Shown here: positions 25,980-38,036 of the stretch, piece after piece
Numbering within the stretch: the stretch's first letter is position 1
How the letters are laid out: each line of letters opens with the position of its first letter
Origin: Microvirga flocculans ATCC BAA-817
Lineage (GTDB): Bacteria; Pseudomonadota; Alphaproteobacteria; Rhizobiales; Beijerinckiaceae
NCBI RefSeq assembly: GCF_000518665.1
Contig: NZ_KI912469.1
Location: 65,376 to 129,375 of the forward strand
DNA length: 64,000 bases
Reading direction: 5' to 3'
The notes under the pieces: generated by a model
The model's database searches: none
Told to the model about the DNA's origin: nothing
The model's input: only the letters and a program-made list of their open reading frames with translations
Program-made: the position numbers and the translations under genes

Positions 25980-26402
25980 ATGCAACATCAGATTTCCGTC
26001 ATCACTCTAGGCGTGAGAGACCTCGCGCGCTCGCGGCGCTTCTATGCCGAAGGCTTCGGCTGGAAGCCTGTCTTCGAGAACGAAGAAATCATCTTCTACC
26101 AAATGAACGGATTTGTGCTCGGCACATGGCTGCACCAGGCTCTCGCCGAAGACATGCAGCGCGAGAACCTGGCCGCACGGGGCGCTTATTCCCTCGCGCA
26201 TAATGTCGCTTTACGGGAAGACGTGCAGGCGGTGATGGACCTGCTTTCGCGCTTCGGAGGCCGCATCTTGAGACCGGCCGACGCACCGCCTCACGGAGGC
26301 TTCCGCGGCTATGTCGCCGATCCCGACGATCATGCGTGGGAGATCGCCTGGAATCCCGCCTGGTCGATCAGTGCCGAGGGGCATGTGACGTTCGGCTTGT
26401 AA
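25980..26402 (+). CDS. VOC-family (glyoxalase/dioxygenase fold) protein
   Basis: 140 residues. ISVITLGVRDLARSRRFYAEGFGW is the classic opening of a VOC module, and GYVADPDDHAWEIAWNP closes the second. The metal-ligand His expected early is not obvious (HQISVI) while Glu in DHAWEIAW is present. It could be a lactoylglutathione lyase relative, a dioxygenase or a resistance protein; no neighbour settles it. Confidence 0.75.
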   Translation: MQHQISVITLGVRDLARSRRFYAEGFGWKPVFENEEIIFYQMNGFVLGTWLHQALAEDMQRENLAARGAYSLAHNVALREDVQAVMDLLSRFGGRILRPADAPPHGGFRGYVADPDDHAWEIAWNPAWSISAEGHVTFGL

Positions 26403-26409
26403 GAGACTT

Positions 26410-26439
26410 CGCGTCCGCCGCTTCCCGGCGGCGGACGCG
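26410..26439. terminator. Bidirectional hairpin between the VOC gene and cueR
   Basis: Perfect 11-base stem CGCGTCCGCCG / CGGCGGACGCG with an eight-base loop, placed between two convergent genes. There is no T-run on either side, so it may act as an RNA 3' end stabiliser rather than a strong terminator. Confidence 0.6.
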
Positions 26440-26446
26440 AGATCGT

Positions 26447-26889
26447 TCACGCCTTCCCCAGAGCGCCGAACCTTGCATCCGCCTTGGCGTGAACGGGCAG
26501 GGGATCGTGGCTTGCGAGTTCCTCCAGGATCGGACAATGGGGGCGTGAATCCCCGCAGCAATGGTCCGCGAGATGTTTCAAGGTCGAGGCCATCTCCTGC
26601 AGTTCCCGGATCTTGCGCTCGAGCAGACCAACATGTTCGAGCGCAATCGCCTTCACGTCCTTGCTGGCCCGCTCGCGATCCTGCCAGAGCGAGACGAGAT
26701 CGGCGATCTGCTCGACCGAAAATCCCAGGTCCCGCGCGCGGCGGACGAAGCGCAAGGTATGCACGTCGTGATCCGAATAGACCCGGTAGCCGGATTCCGT
26801 CCGTACGGTCTTGGGGATCAGGCCGATGGATTCGTAATAGCGGATCATCTTGGAGGAGACGCCAGAGGCGGCGGCTGCTTGTCCGATGT

Positions 26890-26893
<4 letters not shown>
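26447..26893 (-). CDS. cueR: CueR-type MerR-family copper regulator
   Basis: 148 residues. The MerR N-terminal helix-turn-helix ([25 protein letters not shown]) leads to a dimerisation helix and a metal loop with Cys in [11 protein letters not shown], fitting Cu(I) sensing. The ATG overlaps the copA stop by four bases. The operator it should bind is at 29458-29480, ahead of copA, so it is autoregulated as the second gene of the operon. Confidence 0.9.
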
Positions 26894-29418
<2,525 letters not shown>

Positions 29419-29457
29419 GATAGATCTCCTGAACCTTATATAGGAGACGTGTGTAAT

Positions 29458-29480
29458 CCTTCCAATCATGGGAAGGTCAA
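29458..29480 (-). promoter_or_regulatory. CueR-dependent copA promoter
   Basis: CCTTCC and GGAAGG form a palindrome with a seven-base centre, next to TTGACC (29475-29480) as the -35 box. The spacer to a TACACA-like -10 is about 19 bases, the over-long spacing typical of MerR-family promoters. The layout closely follows the well-known enteric copA promoter. Confidence 0.88.
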
Positions 29481-29534
29481 GCGGCTTTCCGAACCCTTCG
29501 GGAACAGGTCGCGATCCGGCTGTCCGGAGGCGGA

Positions 29535-30482
29535 ATGCGTTGGAACCGAGCCGGAACCTGTGTCATTGATCCGACACGTTTGCCCAATAGGCCGCGCTGT
29601 CGCGACTATCCGCTTGTGCTGATGGATGCGCTGTTTTTACCTGTAACGAACGAATTGAGCCGGTATCGACCCTTGAAGCACAGCGAGAAACAAGGACGCT
29701 CCCTTCGCATCCTGACCTATAACGTCCACCGCTGGCTCGGCACGGATCGGCAGATTTCGCCGGGCCGGATCGCAGAGGTGATCGCATCCTGCGATCCGGA
29801 CGTGGTGGCGTTGCAGGAAGTGCGTGTCGGCCGCGTGAGGGCGGGCGAGATCGATCAGGCGGCGGCCGTTGCCTCGACCCTCGGCATGGATCTTCATTTC
29901 CAGCCGACGATCCGCATTCTGGGGGAGCAGTACGGCATCGCCGTCCTTAGCCGGCACTCTTCGCGCCTGATCCGCTCCGAGCGGCTGCCGACGCAATCGG
30001 CCAAACCTTCCTTCGAGAAGCGCAGCGCTCTCTGGGTCGCGGTCGAGGTCGATGGCCAGACGATTCAGGTCGTCAATGCGCATCTCTCTCTCCGTTCGGG
30101 CGAGAGGCGGACGCAGGCGGCCGCTCTCGTCGGGCCGGACTGGATGGGGCATCCGGATTGCGCCGATCCCGCCGTGCTGCTGGGCGATTTCAATGCCCCA
30201 CCTTATTCGCGCTCCTACCGGATGCTCGCGAACCGGTTGAGGGATGCTCAGCTCTCGAACTCCCATGGCGAGCCTCAGCCCACCTTTCATACGCGGGCCC
30301 CCGTCCTGCGCCTCGACCACGTCTTCGTGACGAAATCCATCGAGGTTCTTGATGCCGGGCCCGTGAGGAACCGGCTCACGAGAATCGCTTCGGACCATTT
30401 CCCGCTCCTGGCTGAGCTGCGCGTCCGCAAACGGGCGAAGGCGAGCATCGAGGGGCATGCGCGGGAAGGCGAGCTTCTCTGA
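29535..30482 (+). CDS. Endonuclease/exonuclease/phosphatase family protein
   Basis: 315 residues. The core from about residue 57 shows the family motifs: [38 protein letters not shown] and [11 protein letters not shown], including the Asn, Glu, Asp-Asn and terminal Asp-His metal/catalytic residues. It could cleave DNA, phosphoinositides or other phosphodiesters. GGAGG lies four bases before ATG 29535, but the first 55 residues are not family-like, so the start may be ATG 29622. Confidence 0.8.
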   Translation: MRWNRAGTCVIDPTRLPNRPRCRDYPLVLMDALFLPVTNELSRYRPLKHSEKQGRSLRILTYNVHRWLGTDRQISPGRIAEVIASCDPDVVALQEVRVGRVRAGEIDQAAAVASTLGMDLHFQPTIRILGEQYGIAVLSRHSSRLIRSERLPTQSAKPSFEKRSALWVAVEVDGQTIQVVNAHLSLRSGERRTQAAALVGPDWMGHPDCADPAVLLGDFNAPPYSRSYRMLANRLRDAQLSNSHGEPQPTFHTRAPVLRLDHVFVTKSIEVLDAGPVRNRLTRIASDHFPLLAELRVRKRAKASIEGHAREGELL

Positions 30483-30619
30483 TTTCTGGCCTCAATGGAA
30501 ACTCTATATCAAATAGTTGTAGGCGCCTTGAAACCGCCATCTAGGCCCGTACAAATACTATTATGTTACATTGTAAGATAATGGTGCCGGAAGTCCGGAC
30601 GGCCAGTCGAGGGAGCGCT

Positions 30620-31234
30620 ATGCGGCTGTACTACACTCCCGGAGTTTGTTCCCTTGCGCCCCGTATCATTGCCTGCGAGGCCGGCCTGGAGATCGAGTAC
30701 GACAAGGTCGACCTGAAAACCCAGACCACGGCTTCCGGGCGCGATTTCGTCAGGATCAATCCCAAGGGCTATGTTCCGGCCCTGGCTCTGCGCAGCGGCG
30801 ACATCCTGACCGAAGTTCCGGTCATTCTCGAATACCTGGCCGATCAGGTCCCAAACAGCAGGCTGCTTCCCAGGCTCGGCTCTCTGGAGCGCTACAGGGC
30901 CAAGGAATGGCTCGATTTCACCGGCGCGGAGCTTCACAAGGGGTTCGATCCCCTCTGGAGCGCTCCCATGCCGCCAAAGGCGCGGCAGCTCGCCGTGCTC
31001 CATCTGCAGCGCCGGTTCAGCTATCTCGACCAGTGCCTGAGGGACCGGCCCTATCTCGCAGGTCAGCACTTCACGGTGGCGGATGCGTATTGCTTCACCG
31101 TGCTGAGCTGGGCCCGCTTTCACAGGATCGACCTGTCGGACCATCCCGCCGTCACGGACTACATGGCCCGCGTGGCGGCGCGCCCCAGGGTGAAGCAGGC
31201 GCTGGAGGCCGAGGGCCTGCTGGCCCCCGTCTGA
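30620..31234 (+). CDS. Beta-class glutathione S-transferase
   Basis: 204 residues. N-terminal thioredoxin fold with Cys10 in GVCSLAPRI, typical of bacterial beta-class enzymes, and NPKGYVPAL. The helical domain includes FTVADAYCFTVLSW. It conjugates or reduces electrophiles with glutathione. ATG at 30620 follows GAGGGAGCG; the open frame from 30563 adds unlikely residues. An AT-rich promoter region lies at 30500-30600 with the palindrome TTACATTGTAA at 30566-30576. Confidence 0.88.
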   Translation: MRLYYTPGVCSLAPRIIACEAGLEIEYDKVDLKTQTTASGRDFVRINPKGYVPALALRSGDILTEVPVILEYLADQVPNSRLLPRLGSLERYRAKEWLDFTGAELHKGFDPLWSAPMPPKARQLAVLHLQRRFSYLDQCLRDRPYLAGQHFTVADAYCFTVLSWARFHRIDLSDHPAVTDYMARVAARPRVKQALEAEGLLAPV

Positions 31235-31295
31235 GCCCGGCTGAGGCGTCAAAGCCCTTGCCAGAGGCAAGCAAGGCGGCTAGGCACCCGTTGCC

Positions 31296-32126
31296 ATGCT
31301 TCCTGTTTCCGTCTTCATCATTGCCAAGAACGAGGCTGATCGGATCGGCGCGACCATCCGCGCCATTCGCGGCCTGACGGACGATCTGGTGGTCGTGGAT
31401 TCGGGTTCGACGGACGGAACCCAGGCGGTCGCCGAGGAGCTCGGCGCCTGGGTGATCTACAATCCCTGGCCGGGCTACGGTCCCCAGAAGCGTTTCGCCG
31501 AGGATCAGTGCCGCCACGAATGGCTCCTCAACCTCGATGCGGACGAGGAGGTCTCGCCGGATCTGCTGGCCGAGATCCGGGCGCTCTTCGCCAAGGGGGA
31601 GCCGCCCTGCCAGGCCTATGGCATCCGCATCGCCGAGACCTATCCGGGAGAGGCCGCTCCGCATCCTCTGGCCTACAGAATCGCGCCGGTCCGCCTCTAC
31701 CGCAGGGATGCCGGGCGCTACTCCTCCTCCCTCGTTCACGACCGGGTCGATCTGAAGCCGGGCACCAGGGTCGGCAAGCTCAAGGGGCTCGTGCACCACC
31801 GTTCCGTGCGCTCGCTGGGCGACCAGCTCGCCAAGCTGAACAGCTATGCCGACCAGCAGGCCGTCGACCTGGAGGTGAGGGGGGTCTCGATCCCCACCTG
31901 GCGGGTTTACTTCGAGTTTCCCGCCGCCTTCCTGAAGGCCTATTTCGGCCGCCTGCATTTCCTGCGCGGGACCTATGGCTTCCTGATCGCCATGAATTAC
32001 GCCACCTGGCGTCATCTGCGGCTTGCCAAGCACTACGAGCGCAAGCGCCTGAACGCCCTGACCAAGACCAATGCCGGGGCGCAGAGCCCCGTCCTGTCTC
32101 CGGATCGCGTCAAAGAGCGGCGATAA
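31296..32126 (+). CDS. Family 2 glycosyltransferase (WaaE/KdtX-like)
   Basis: 276 residues. GT-A fold motifs: VFIIAKNEADRIG at the start, VVDSGSTDGT near 35, LNLDADEEV near 77, and LVHHRSVRSL. This resembles lipopolysaccharide-core glucosyltransferases. No other LPS genes are adjacent. The 3' end overlaps ridA on the opposite strand by 17 bases. Confidence 0.83.
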   Translation: MLPVSVFIIAKNEADRIGATIRAIRGLTDDLVVVDSGSTDGTQAVAEELGAWVIYNPWPGYGPQKRFAEDQCRHEWLLNLDADEEVSPDLLAEIRALFAKGEPPCQAYGIRIAETYPGEAAPHPLAYRIAPVRLYRRDAGRYSSSLVHDRVDLKPGTRVGKLKGLVHHRSVRSLGDQLAKLNSYADQQAVDLEVRGVSIPTWRVYFEFPAAFLKAYFGRLHFLRGTYGFLIAMNYATWRHLRLAKHYERKRLNALTKTNAGAQSPVLSPDRVKERR

Positions 32127-32463
32127 CCTGGATTTCGAGCTTGTACTCGGGATCGGCGAGCCTGGATTCGACGCAGGCCCGCGCGGGGGCCTGTCCCGGC
32201 AGGACCCATGCGTCCCAGACGGCATTCATCTCGTCGTAGGACGCCATATCGGCCAGCCAGATCGTCGCGTGAAGGAGCTTTGACTTGTCGCTGCCGATGT
32301 CGGCCAGCGACTGCTCGATCTGCGCGAGCACGTCCCGCGTCTGCTCCGTGACCGAGAGGCCCAGGGACGTCTCGGGCACATAGCCCGAGAAATAGGCCAT
32401 ATCGCCGGCGATGACGAGGTCGCTGTAGCGTGCAGCGACGCCGATCCGCTCAATGTCCGTCAT
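32110..32463 (-). CDS. RidA-family protein
   Basis: 117 residues of the YjgF/YER057c/UK114 fold: AYFSGYVPE, QTRDVLAQIEQSLADIGSDKSKLLHATIWLAD and PARACVESRLADPEYKLEIQVIAAL. The Arg in ARACVE matches the carboxylate-binding residue of active RidA deaminases. RidA hydrolyses reactive enamine/imine products of amino-acid enzymes. It lies just downstream of the rpiR-type gene, possibly in the same transcript. Confidence 0.88.
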   Translation of the reverse strand: MTDIERIGVAARYSDLVIAGDMAYFSGYVPETSLGLSVTEQTRDVLAQIEQSLADIGSDKSKLLHATIWLADMASYDEMNAVWDAWVLPGQAPARACVESRLADPEYKLEIQVIAAL

Positions 32464-32502
32464 GATTGCATTCCGCTCATACGATGCGTTCGTTCGTCTC
32501 CT

Positions 32503-32539
32503 AGCGCATCGTGCGGAAAAGCGGATCCGGTTTTCGTCA
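32503..32539. repeat. Dispersed repeat (GCATCGTGCGGAAAAGCGGA type)
   Basis: GCGCATCGTGCGGAAAAGCG followed by GATCCGGTTTTCG. It resembles the first half of the repeats at 685-774 and 18859-18950 (the CGAAGTGG-TCCGGTTCG core). It sits between the rpiR-type gene and ridA. Confidence 0.55.
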
Positions 32540-33413
32540 TCACGGATAGAACGTCCAAAGGAGATTTTCGCTGAGCTCCTTCAGGGCCTCGACCGCATCG
32601 GGTCTTTCGCGCGCGACGGCCGTGATGATGGCGTCGGCAAGGGCGAAGGTCGCGGAGGGGGGAATTCGGCAGCAGCCTGTTGCGGGCCGGAGCGAACAGG
32701 GTCATGTCCGCGATGGGCACAAGGGGCGAGGAAGGCGAATCGGTGAGCGCGAGCACCATTGCGTTGCGCTTCTTGGCGAGATTGGCGAGGTCCACGGTGC
32801 CGCGCGAATAACGCGGGACGGAGATGGCGAGCACGAGATCGTCCGGGCCCACCGACATGATGTGCCGGAGCGCATGCTCCGGCCCTCCGCCGGAAGACGC
32901 GAAGATCACATTGGCATCGAGATAAAGCGCGAGGCCCTCCTCGAGATAGCCCGCCACGTGATGGCTCGCGCCGGAGCCGACGATGAAGATGCGGTGGGCC
33001 TTCAGGAGAGCTTCGATGGCCCGCGTGCAGACATTCTCGTCGATGGCCGTGATCGTCTCCTGAAGATTGGCGGCCTGGTCCTTGAGCGCCGTGATCAGGG
33101 TCGAGACGGCGGTGCTCTCCGTTGCACGGGCGTCCGCGAGGCTGTCGACAGGCGCCATGGCGACCTTCAGGGCCGCCGAGAGCGCGCCGCGGAATTCTCC
33201 GTAGCCGGAATAGCCGAGGGCGCGCACGAAGCGCGTGACCGTCGCCGTCGAGGTGCGGCTGCGGTCGGCAAGTCCCTCGATCGTCATCGTTGCCGTATCG
33301 AGAGGATTCTGAAGCACGAAATCCGCCGCCCTGCGGTGCGCGCCGCTGAGCGAGGGATAGACGAGGGCGATCCGGTTCGCGAGGTCCGTCGTCGGCTTCA
33401 GGGCCTGTGACAT
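32540..33413 (-). pseudogene. RpiR-family transcriptional regulator with a C-terminal frameshift
   Basis: The N-terminal RpiR helix-turn-helix (about 1-80: SLSGAHRRAADFVLQNP; TSTATVTRFVRALGYSGYGEF) and a SIS sugar-isomerase-type domain (GSGASHHVAGYLEEGLALY, AISVPRYSRGTVDLA) are intact up to LLPNSP. At the G6 run 32657-32662 the frame slips. Removing one base restores a family-like end (ATFALADAIITAVARERPD to WTFYP and a stop at 32540). As written the frame runs on to 32460 through a repeat. It may be a sequencing slip, a real mutation or a phase-variable tract. It diverges from the ABC operon and probably regulates it. Confidence 0.75.
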
Positions 33414-33442
33414 CGGCTCTCCGTGCTGGTTGACGTCAAAAT

Positions 33443-33470
33443 ATTTTCATGTTCTCTAAAGCGAGAAAAT
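33443..33470. promoter_or_regulatory. Inverted repeats between rpiR-type gene and ABC operon
   Basis: ATTTTC (33443-33448) pairs with GAAAAT (33465-33470), and inside it TTCTC (33452-33456) pairs with GAGAA (33463-33467). It lies in the divergent gap, 44 bases before the binding-protein gene. A candidate operator for the RpiR-family regulator. Confidence 0.5.
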
Positions 33471-33513
33471 AAAGCTGTCAAAGAAGAGTAACAAGGGAAC
33501 GGAGAGAAATTCA

Positions 33514-35121
33514 ATGCGTAAAAGAATGCTATTTACCCTCGTCGCCGGCACCTGCCTGCTCAGCGCTCCTGCATGGGCTCAGTCCCTCAAGATCGCGCTC
33601 AGCTCCGAGCCGACGGCCATCGACCCCCATTACCACGCTCTGTCGCCGAACAATGCCCTCGCGGCGCATATCTTCGACGGCCTGACCAAGCAGGACGAGA
33701 AGCAGAAGGTCCTGCCTTCGCTCGCGACGTCCTGGGAGAACGACGGCAAGAACCGCTGGACCTTCAAGCTCCGGCAGGGCGTCACGTTCTCGAACGGCAA
33801 GCCCTTCACGGCCGAGGACGTGGTGTTCACGATCTGCCGCACGTTGAAGAACGAGACGGCGATCGCAGGCTCCTTCGCCGACATCACGGGCAACTTCACC
33901 GCTGTCGAGGCGCCCGATCCGCACACCGTCGTCATCACCACGAAGGCGCCGGATCCGCTGCTGCCGAACTTCCTTTCCGGCATCGGGATCCTGAGCGCGT
34001 CCATCGTCCCCCACGACAAGGTGACCTTCGATCCCGCGAACAACTGCGGCGTCACGGGCAAGTGGCCGGTCGTCGGCGACTTCAATGACGGCAAGCTCGC
34101 CGTCGGCACGGGTCCGTACAAGTTCAAGAGCTACACGAAGGGCACGAGCATCGAGCTCGAGCGCAACGACAAGCACTGGGGCACCGCCGAGCCGTGGGCC
34201 AGCGTGACCTTCGTGCCCGTTCCGAATGCCGGTCCGCGTCTGGCGGGTCTGCTCGCGGGCGATTACGACGTGATCGAGAACCCTGCTGCCCGCGACGTCA
34301 GCCGCCTCAAGGACGACAAGCGCTTCAGCTACGTGATCACGCCCTCGACGCGCGTTATCTACTTCCAGCTCGACGTAGGTCGCGAGCCGAGCCCCTTCGT
34401 GAAGGCCGATAACGGCAAGAACCCGCTGAAGGATCCGCGCGTCCGCAAGGCGATGTCGCTGGCCATCGACCGCGACGCCATCGTCAAGCGCATCATGGAC
34501 GGCGCGGCGGAGCCTGCCTATCAGTTCCTGCCCGCCGGCATGTTCGGAGCTCTGCCGAACCCGCCGAAGCTCGAATACAACCCCGCCGAGGCGAAGAAGC
34601 TTCTGGCCGAGGCCGGATATCCGAACGGCTTCCAGGTCACGCTGTCGACGACCAACGACCGCTACATCAACGACAGCCAGATCACGCAGGCCGTCGCGCA
34701 GTACCTGACCCAGGTCGGCATCCGCGCCGAGGTGGACGCCATGGCGCACGCCATCTACTTCCCGCGCCGTGCCAAGAAGGAGTTCAGCGTGGCGATCGGC
34801 GGCTGGGGCTCCAGCGGTGAGGCTTCGTCCTTCCTGAGGCAGTGGCCCGCGACTCCGGACGAGGCGAAGACCATCGGCGGATCGAACTATGGCGGCTATG
34901 CCGACCCTGAATTCGACACGCTGATCCGCACGGCCATCACGACTCTCGACGATGCCAAGCGGTCCGAGCTGCTCCAGAAGGCCGGTATCAAGGCTCTCGA
35001 AGGCGGCGCGTTCATTCCGCTGCATTTCGAAAGCACCGTCTGGGCTTACAAGTCGAACCTCACCTACACCGGCCGCGCTGACCAGTTCACGATGGCCATG
35101 CAGGTGAAGCCCGCGAAGTAA
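33514..35121 (+). CDS. Peptide-type ABC transporter substrate-binding protein
   Basis: 535 residues. Signal peptide 1-23 (LFTLVAGTCLLSAPAWAQ), then a family 5 extracellular solute-binding fold: ALSSEPTAIDPHY, RWTFKLRQGVTFSNGKPF, VGTGPYKF, PLKDPRVRKAMSLAIDR, NPAEAKKLLAEAGYPNG. Cargo in this family includes peptides, opines and glutathione; here unknown. Strong ribosome site (GGAGAG). First gene of a seven-gene run whose last genes encode hydrolases. Confidence 0.9.
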   Translation: MRKRMLFTLVAGTCLLSAPAWAQSLKIALSSEPTAIDPHYHALSPNNALAAHIFDGLTKQDEKQKVLPSLATSWENDGKNRWTFKLRQGVTFSNGKPFTAEDVVFTICRTLKNETAIAGSFADITGNFTAVEAPDPHTVVITTKAPDPLLPNFLSGIGILSASIVPHDKVTFDPANNCGVTGKWPVVGDFNDGKLAVGTGPYKFKSYTKGTSIELERNDKHWGTAEPWASVTFVPVPNAGPRLAGLLAGDYDVIENPAARDVSRLKDDKRFSYVITPSTRVIYFQLDVGREPSPFVKADNGKNPLKDPRVRKAMSLAIDRDAIVKRIMDGAAEPAYQFLPAGMFGALPNPPKLEYNPAEAKKLLAEAGYPNGFQVTLSTTNDRYINDSQITQAVAQYLTQVGIRAEVDAMAHAIYFPRRAKKEFSVAIGGWGSSGEASSFLRQWPATPDEAKTIGGSNYGGYADPEFDTLIRTAITTLDDAKRSELLQKAGIKALEGGAFIPLHFESTVWAYKSNLTYTGRADQFTMAMQVKPAK

Positions 35122-35167
35122 AGCCTGAAACGAAGACCGAGACCGCGAACAGACCGGAACGCCTGCC

Positions 35168-36145
35168 ATGTCGGCCTACATTCTGCAGCGCCTAATCCAG
35201 AGCGTCCTGGTTCTGCTCGCGGTTTCCATCGTGGTCTTCCTTGCCGTCTACGGCATCGGAGACCCGATCGAGCTGCTGGTGCCGCCCCAGGTGAGCGCCG
35301 CCGAGCGCGCGGCGATGATCCGTCGCCTCGGACTCGATCTGCCCGTATGGCAGCAATACCTCTCCTTCCTGGGCAGCGCTCTCAAAGGCGATCTCGGAAC
35401 CTCCTTCGTGCATGGCGTTCCGGCCGTCGAGCTGATCCTCGCAAGGCTGCCCGCCACCTTCGAACTCGTCCTCCTGGCCATGGGCCTCGCCGCCGTCATC
35501 GGCGTGCCGCTCGGCCTCCTGGCCGGCCTCAATCCGGAGAGCCGTCCGAGCCGCGCGATCATGGCCGGCACGATCCTCGGCTTCTCCCTTCCCAGCTTCT
35601 GGAAGGGCATGATGCTGATCCTGCTCTTCAGCGTCGCGCTCGGCTGGCTGCCGACGGCGGGGCGAGGGGAGACGGTGTCCATCCTCGGATTTCAGACGAG
35701 CCTGCTGACCCTCAACGGCCTCAAGCACCTGACCTTGCCCGCGCTCAACCTCGCCATTCCCAACATGGCGCTGATGATCCGGCTCGTCGCGGCTGGGACG
35801 ACGGAAGCGATGACGCAGGATTACGTGAAATATGCCCGCGCCAAAGGCGTGCGCCGCCAGCGCATCGTGGGCCGGCACGTGCTGCGCAACATCCTCATCC
35901 CCGTCGTGACGGTGGCCGGCATGGAATTCGGCAGCCTCGTCGCCTTCTCGACGATCACAGAAACCGTGTTCGCCTGGCCGGGCATGGGCAAGCTCCTCAT
36001 CGACAGCATCTATCATCTCGACCGTCCCGTGGTCGTCGCCTACGTCATGCTCGCAACACTTCTCTTCGTGGTCGTCAATTTCCTTGTCGACGTTCTCTAC
36101 GCAGCCCTCGATCCCCGCGTGAAGCTGACGGGAGAAATGGCATGA
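35168..36145 (+). CDS. Peptide-type ABC transporter permease (DppB-like)
   Basis: 325 residues, about six membrane helices. It opens with the DppB pattern (YILQRLIQSVLVLLAVSIVVFL) and has the EAA coupling loop DYVKYARAKGVRRQRIVGRHVLRN. It forms half of the inner-membrane channel with the next gene, whose ATG overlaps its stop (ATGA). Confidence 0.92.
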   Translation: MSAYILQRLIQSVLVLLAVSIVVFLAVYGIGDPIELLVPPQVSAAERAAMIRRLGLDLPVWQQYLSFLGSALKGDLGTSFVHGVPAVELILARLPATFELVLLAMGLAAVIGVPLGLLAGLNPESRPSRAIMAGTILGFSLPSFWKGMMLILLFSVALGWLPTAGRGETVSILGFQTSLLTLNGLKHLTLPALNLAIPNMALMIRLVAAGTTEAMTQDYVKYARAKGVRRQRIVGRHVLRNILIPVVTVAGMEFGSLVAFSTITETVFAWPGMGKLLIDSIYHLDRPVVVAYVMLATLLFVVVNFLVDVLYAALDPRVKLTGEMA

Positions 36146-37056
36146 CCCAACCGAAGGCGGCTGCGCCGGCCGTGGCGGCTTATGCCGACACGCCGCTGCG
36201 AAGGAAAGTTCTGCGCCGGATCCGGAACCGCCCCACGACGCGCGGCGCGATCGTCCTGCTCGGCATCTTCGTGCTGCTGGCGCTGCTCGCACCCTTCATC
36301 GCTCCGCAGAACCCGCACGATCTCGCATCGCTGAGCGTGATGGACAACCGCCTGGAGCCGGGCGCTCAGGGCATGACCGGGATCACGTATTGGCTCGGCA
36401 CCGATGCGCAGGGCCGGGACATGCTCAGCGCCATCCTGTACGGCCTTCGCACCAGTCTCCTCGTCGGCCTGACCTCCACCGCGGGCGCACTCGTCATCGG
36501 CGTCGCGGCGGGACTTGTCGCGGCGCAGTTCGGCGGCGCCATCGACGCGGCAATCATGCGTGTCGTGGACTTCATGCTCGGCTTTCCGTCGATCCTCATC
36601 GCCCTCGTCCTGCTCGCCTCCATCGGGCGGGGCGTGGACAAGGTGATCGTCGCCATCATCCTGGTGCAATGGGCCCAATATGCCCGGCTCATGCGCGCGG
36701 CGGCGCTCGTCGAGCGGCGCAAGGAATATATCGAGGCGGCGGTGAATTTCGGCCTGCCCACCCGCCACATCATGCTGGTGCACCTCCTGCCGAATTCCAT
36801 CGGGTCGGTGCTCGTCATCTCGACGATCAGCATCGCGACGGCGATCACGCTGGAGGCCACGCTCTCCTTCCTCGGCGTCGGCGTCCCGGTTACGCAGCCT
36901 TCCCTCGGCCTCCTGATCGCCAACGGATTCGAGTTCCTGCTCTCCGGCGAGTACTGGATCGCCGCTTTCCCCGGCATTGCCCTGGTCCTTCTGATCATGT
37001 CGCTCAATCTCGTCGGCGACCGCCTGCGCCGCAGCTTCAATGTGAGGGGCCCATGA
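36142..37056 (+). CDS. Peptide-type ABC transporter permease (DppC-like)
   Basis: 304 residues. A short cytoplasmic N-terminus precedes the first helix (GAIVLLGIFVLLALLAPFIAP). HWLGTD-type segment WLGTDAQGRDMLS and EAA loop EYIEAAVNFGLPTRHIMLVH are DppC hallmarks. Four-base overlaps with both neighbours point to a tightly coupled operon. Confidence 0.92.
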   Translation: MTQPKAAAPAVAAYADTPLRRKVLRRIRNRPTTRGAIVLLGIFVLLALLAPFIAPQNPHDLASLSVMDNRLEPGAQGMTGITYWLGTDAQGRDMLSAILYGLRTSLLVGLTSTAGALVIGVAAGLVAAQFGGAIDAAIMRVVDFMLGFPSILIALVLLASIGRGVDKVIVAIILVQWAQYARLMRAAALVERRKEYIEAAVNFGLPTRHIMLVHLLPNSIGSVLVISTISIATAITLEATLSFLGVGVPVTQPSLGLLIANGFEFLLSGEYWIAAFPGIALVLLIMSLNLVGDRLRRSFNVRGP

Positions 37057-38036
37057 CGACGCCGCTGCTCGAAGTTCGCGGGCTCAAGACCGTCTTCCAC
37101 GATCTCGCGGGGGCCTGGCCTGCCATCGATGGAGTCGATCTCGCCATTCAGCCGGGAGAGATCGTGGGACTGGTCGGAGAATCCGGGTCGGGCAAGTCCG
37201 TGACGGGCTTCTCCCTGGTTCAGCTGATCGATCCTCCCGGCGAGGTCGTCGCTGGCGACGTGCTGTTCAAGGGCGAGGATCTGCGCCAGGCTTCCGAAGA
37301 GCGCTTGCGCAGCCTGCGCGGCGACCGCATCGCGATGATCTTCCAGGATCCCCTGATGACGCTCAATCCGGTGCTGAGCATCGGCGAGCAGATGTCGGAG
37401 GCGATCCTCGAGCACCGCAAGTGCAGCAGGCAGGAGGCGCTGACCGAGGCGGCGAAGGCTCTGTCGCGGGTCGGCATTCCCTCTCCCGAGACGCGCCTCA
37501 AGCAGTTTCCGCATGAATTCTCTGGCGGCATGCGCCAGCGCGTCGCGATTGCGACGGCCCTTCTCAACGCGCCGGACCTGATCATCGCCGACGAGCCCAC
37601 GACGGCGCTCGACGTGACGATCCAGAGCCAGATCCTGTTCGAGGTTCAGAAGCTCAGCCGCGAAACGGGCACGGCGGTCCTGTGGATCACCCACGATCTC
37701 GCCGTCGTGGCGGAACTCGCCGACAGGGTGGCCGTCATGTATGCCGGCCGCATCGTCGAGACCGGAACCGTCGACGACGTTCTGAGCACGCCCCGTCATC
37801 CCTACACGCTCGGCCTTCTCGGCTCCTCCGCCGCGACGGTCGCTCCGGGCGAACGGCTGAAGCAGATCAACGGAGCCGCTCCCAGCATCAACGCCCGCCC
37901 GAGCGGATGTCCGTTCCGGACGCGATGCGAGCGCGCCCTCCCGGTCTGTGCGCAGATCGATCCTTCGCCTCAGGCTCGGGACGATGGGCACAGCTATCGC
38001 TGCCATAATCCCGTGCCCGAGGGCATTGCCCCATGA
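37053..38036 (+). CDS. Peptide-type ABC transporter ATPase (DppD-like)
   Basis: 327 residues. Walker A GESGSGKS, Q-loop FQDPLMTLNP, signature FSGGMRQR, Walker B LIIADEPTTALD and H-loop ITHDLAV are complete. The C-terminal oligopeptide-transporter extension contains the Cys set CPFRTRCERALPVC, which in DppD/DppF proteins can hold an iron-sulfur cluster. Confidence 0.93.
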   Translation: MTTPLLEVRGLKTVFHDLAGAWPAIDGVDLAIQPGEIVGLVGESGSGKSVTGFSLVQLIDPPGEVVAGDVLFKGEDLRQASEERLRSLRGDRIAMIFQDPLMTLNPVLSIGEQMSEAILEHRKCSRQEALTEAAKALSRVGIPSPETRLKQFPHEFSGGMRQRVAIATALLNAPDLIIADEPTTALDVTIQSQILFEVQKLSRETGTAVLWITHDLAVVAELADRVAVMYAGRIVETGTVDDVLSTPRHPYTLGLLGSSAATVAPGERLKQINGAAPSINARPSGCPFRTRCERALPVCAQIDPSPQARDDGHSYRCHNPVPEGIAP

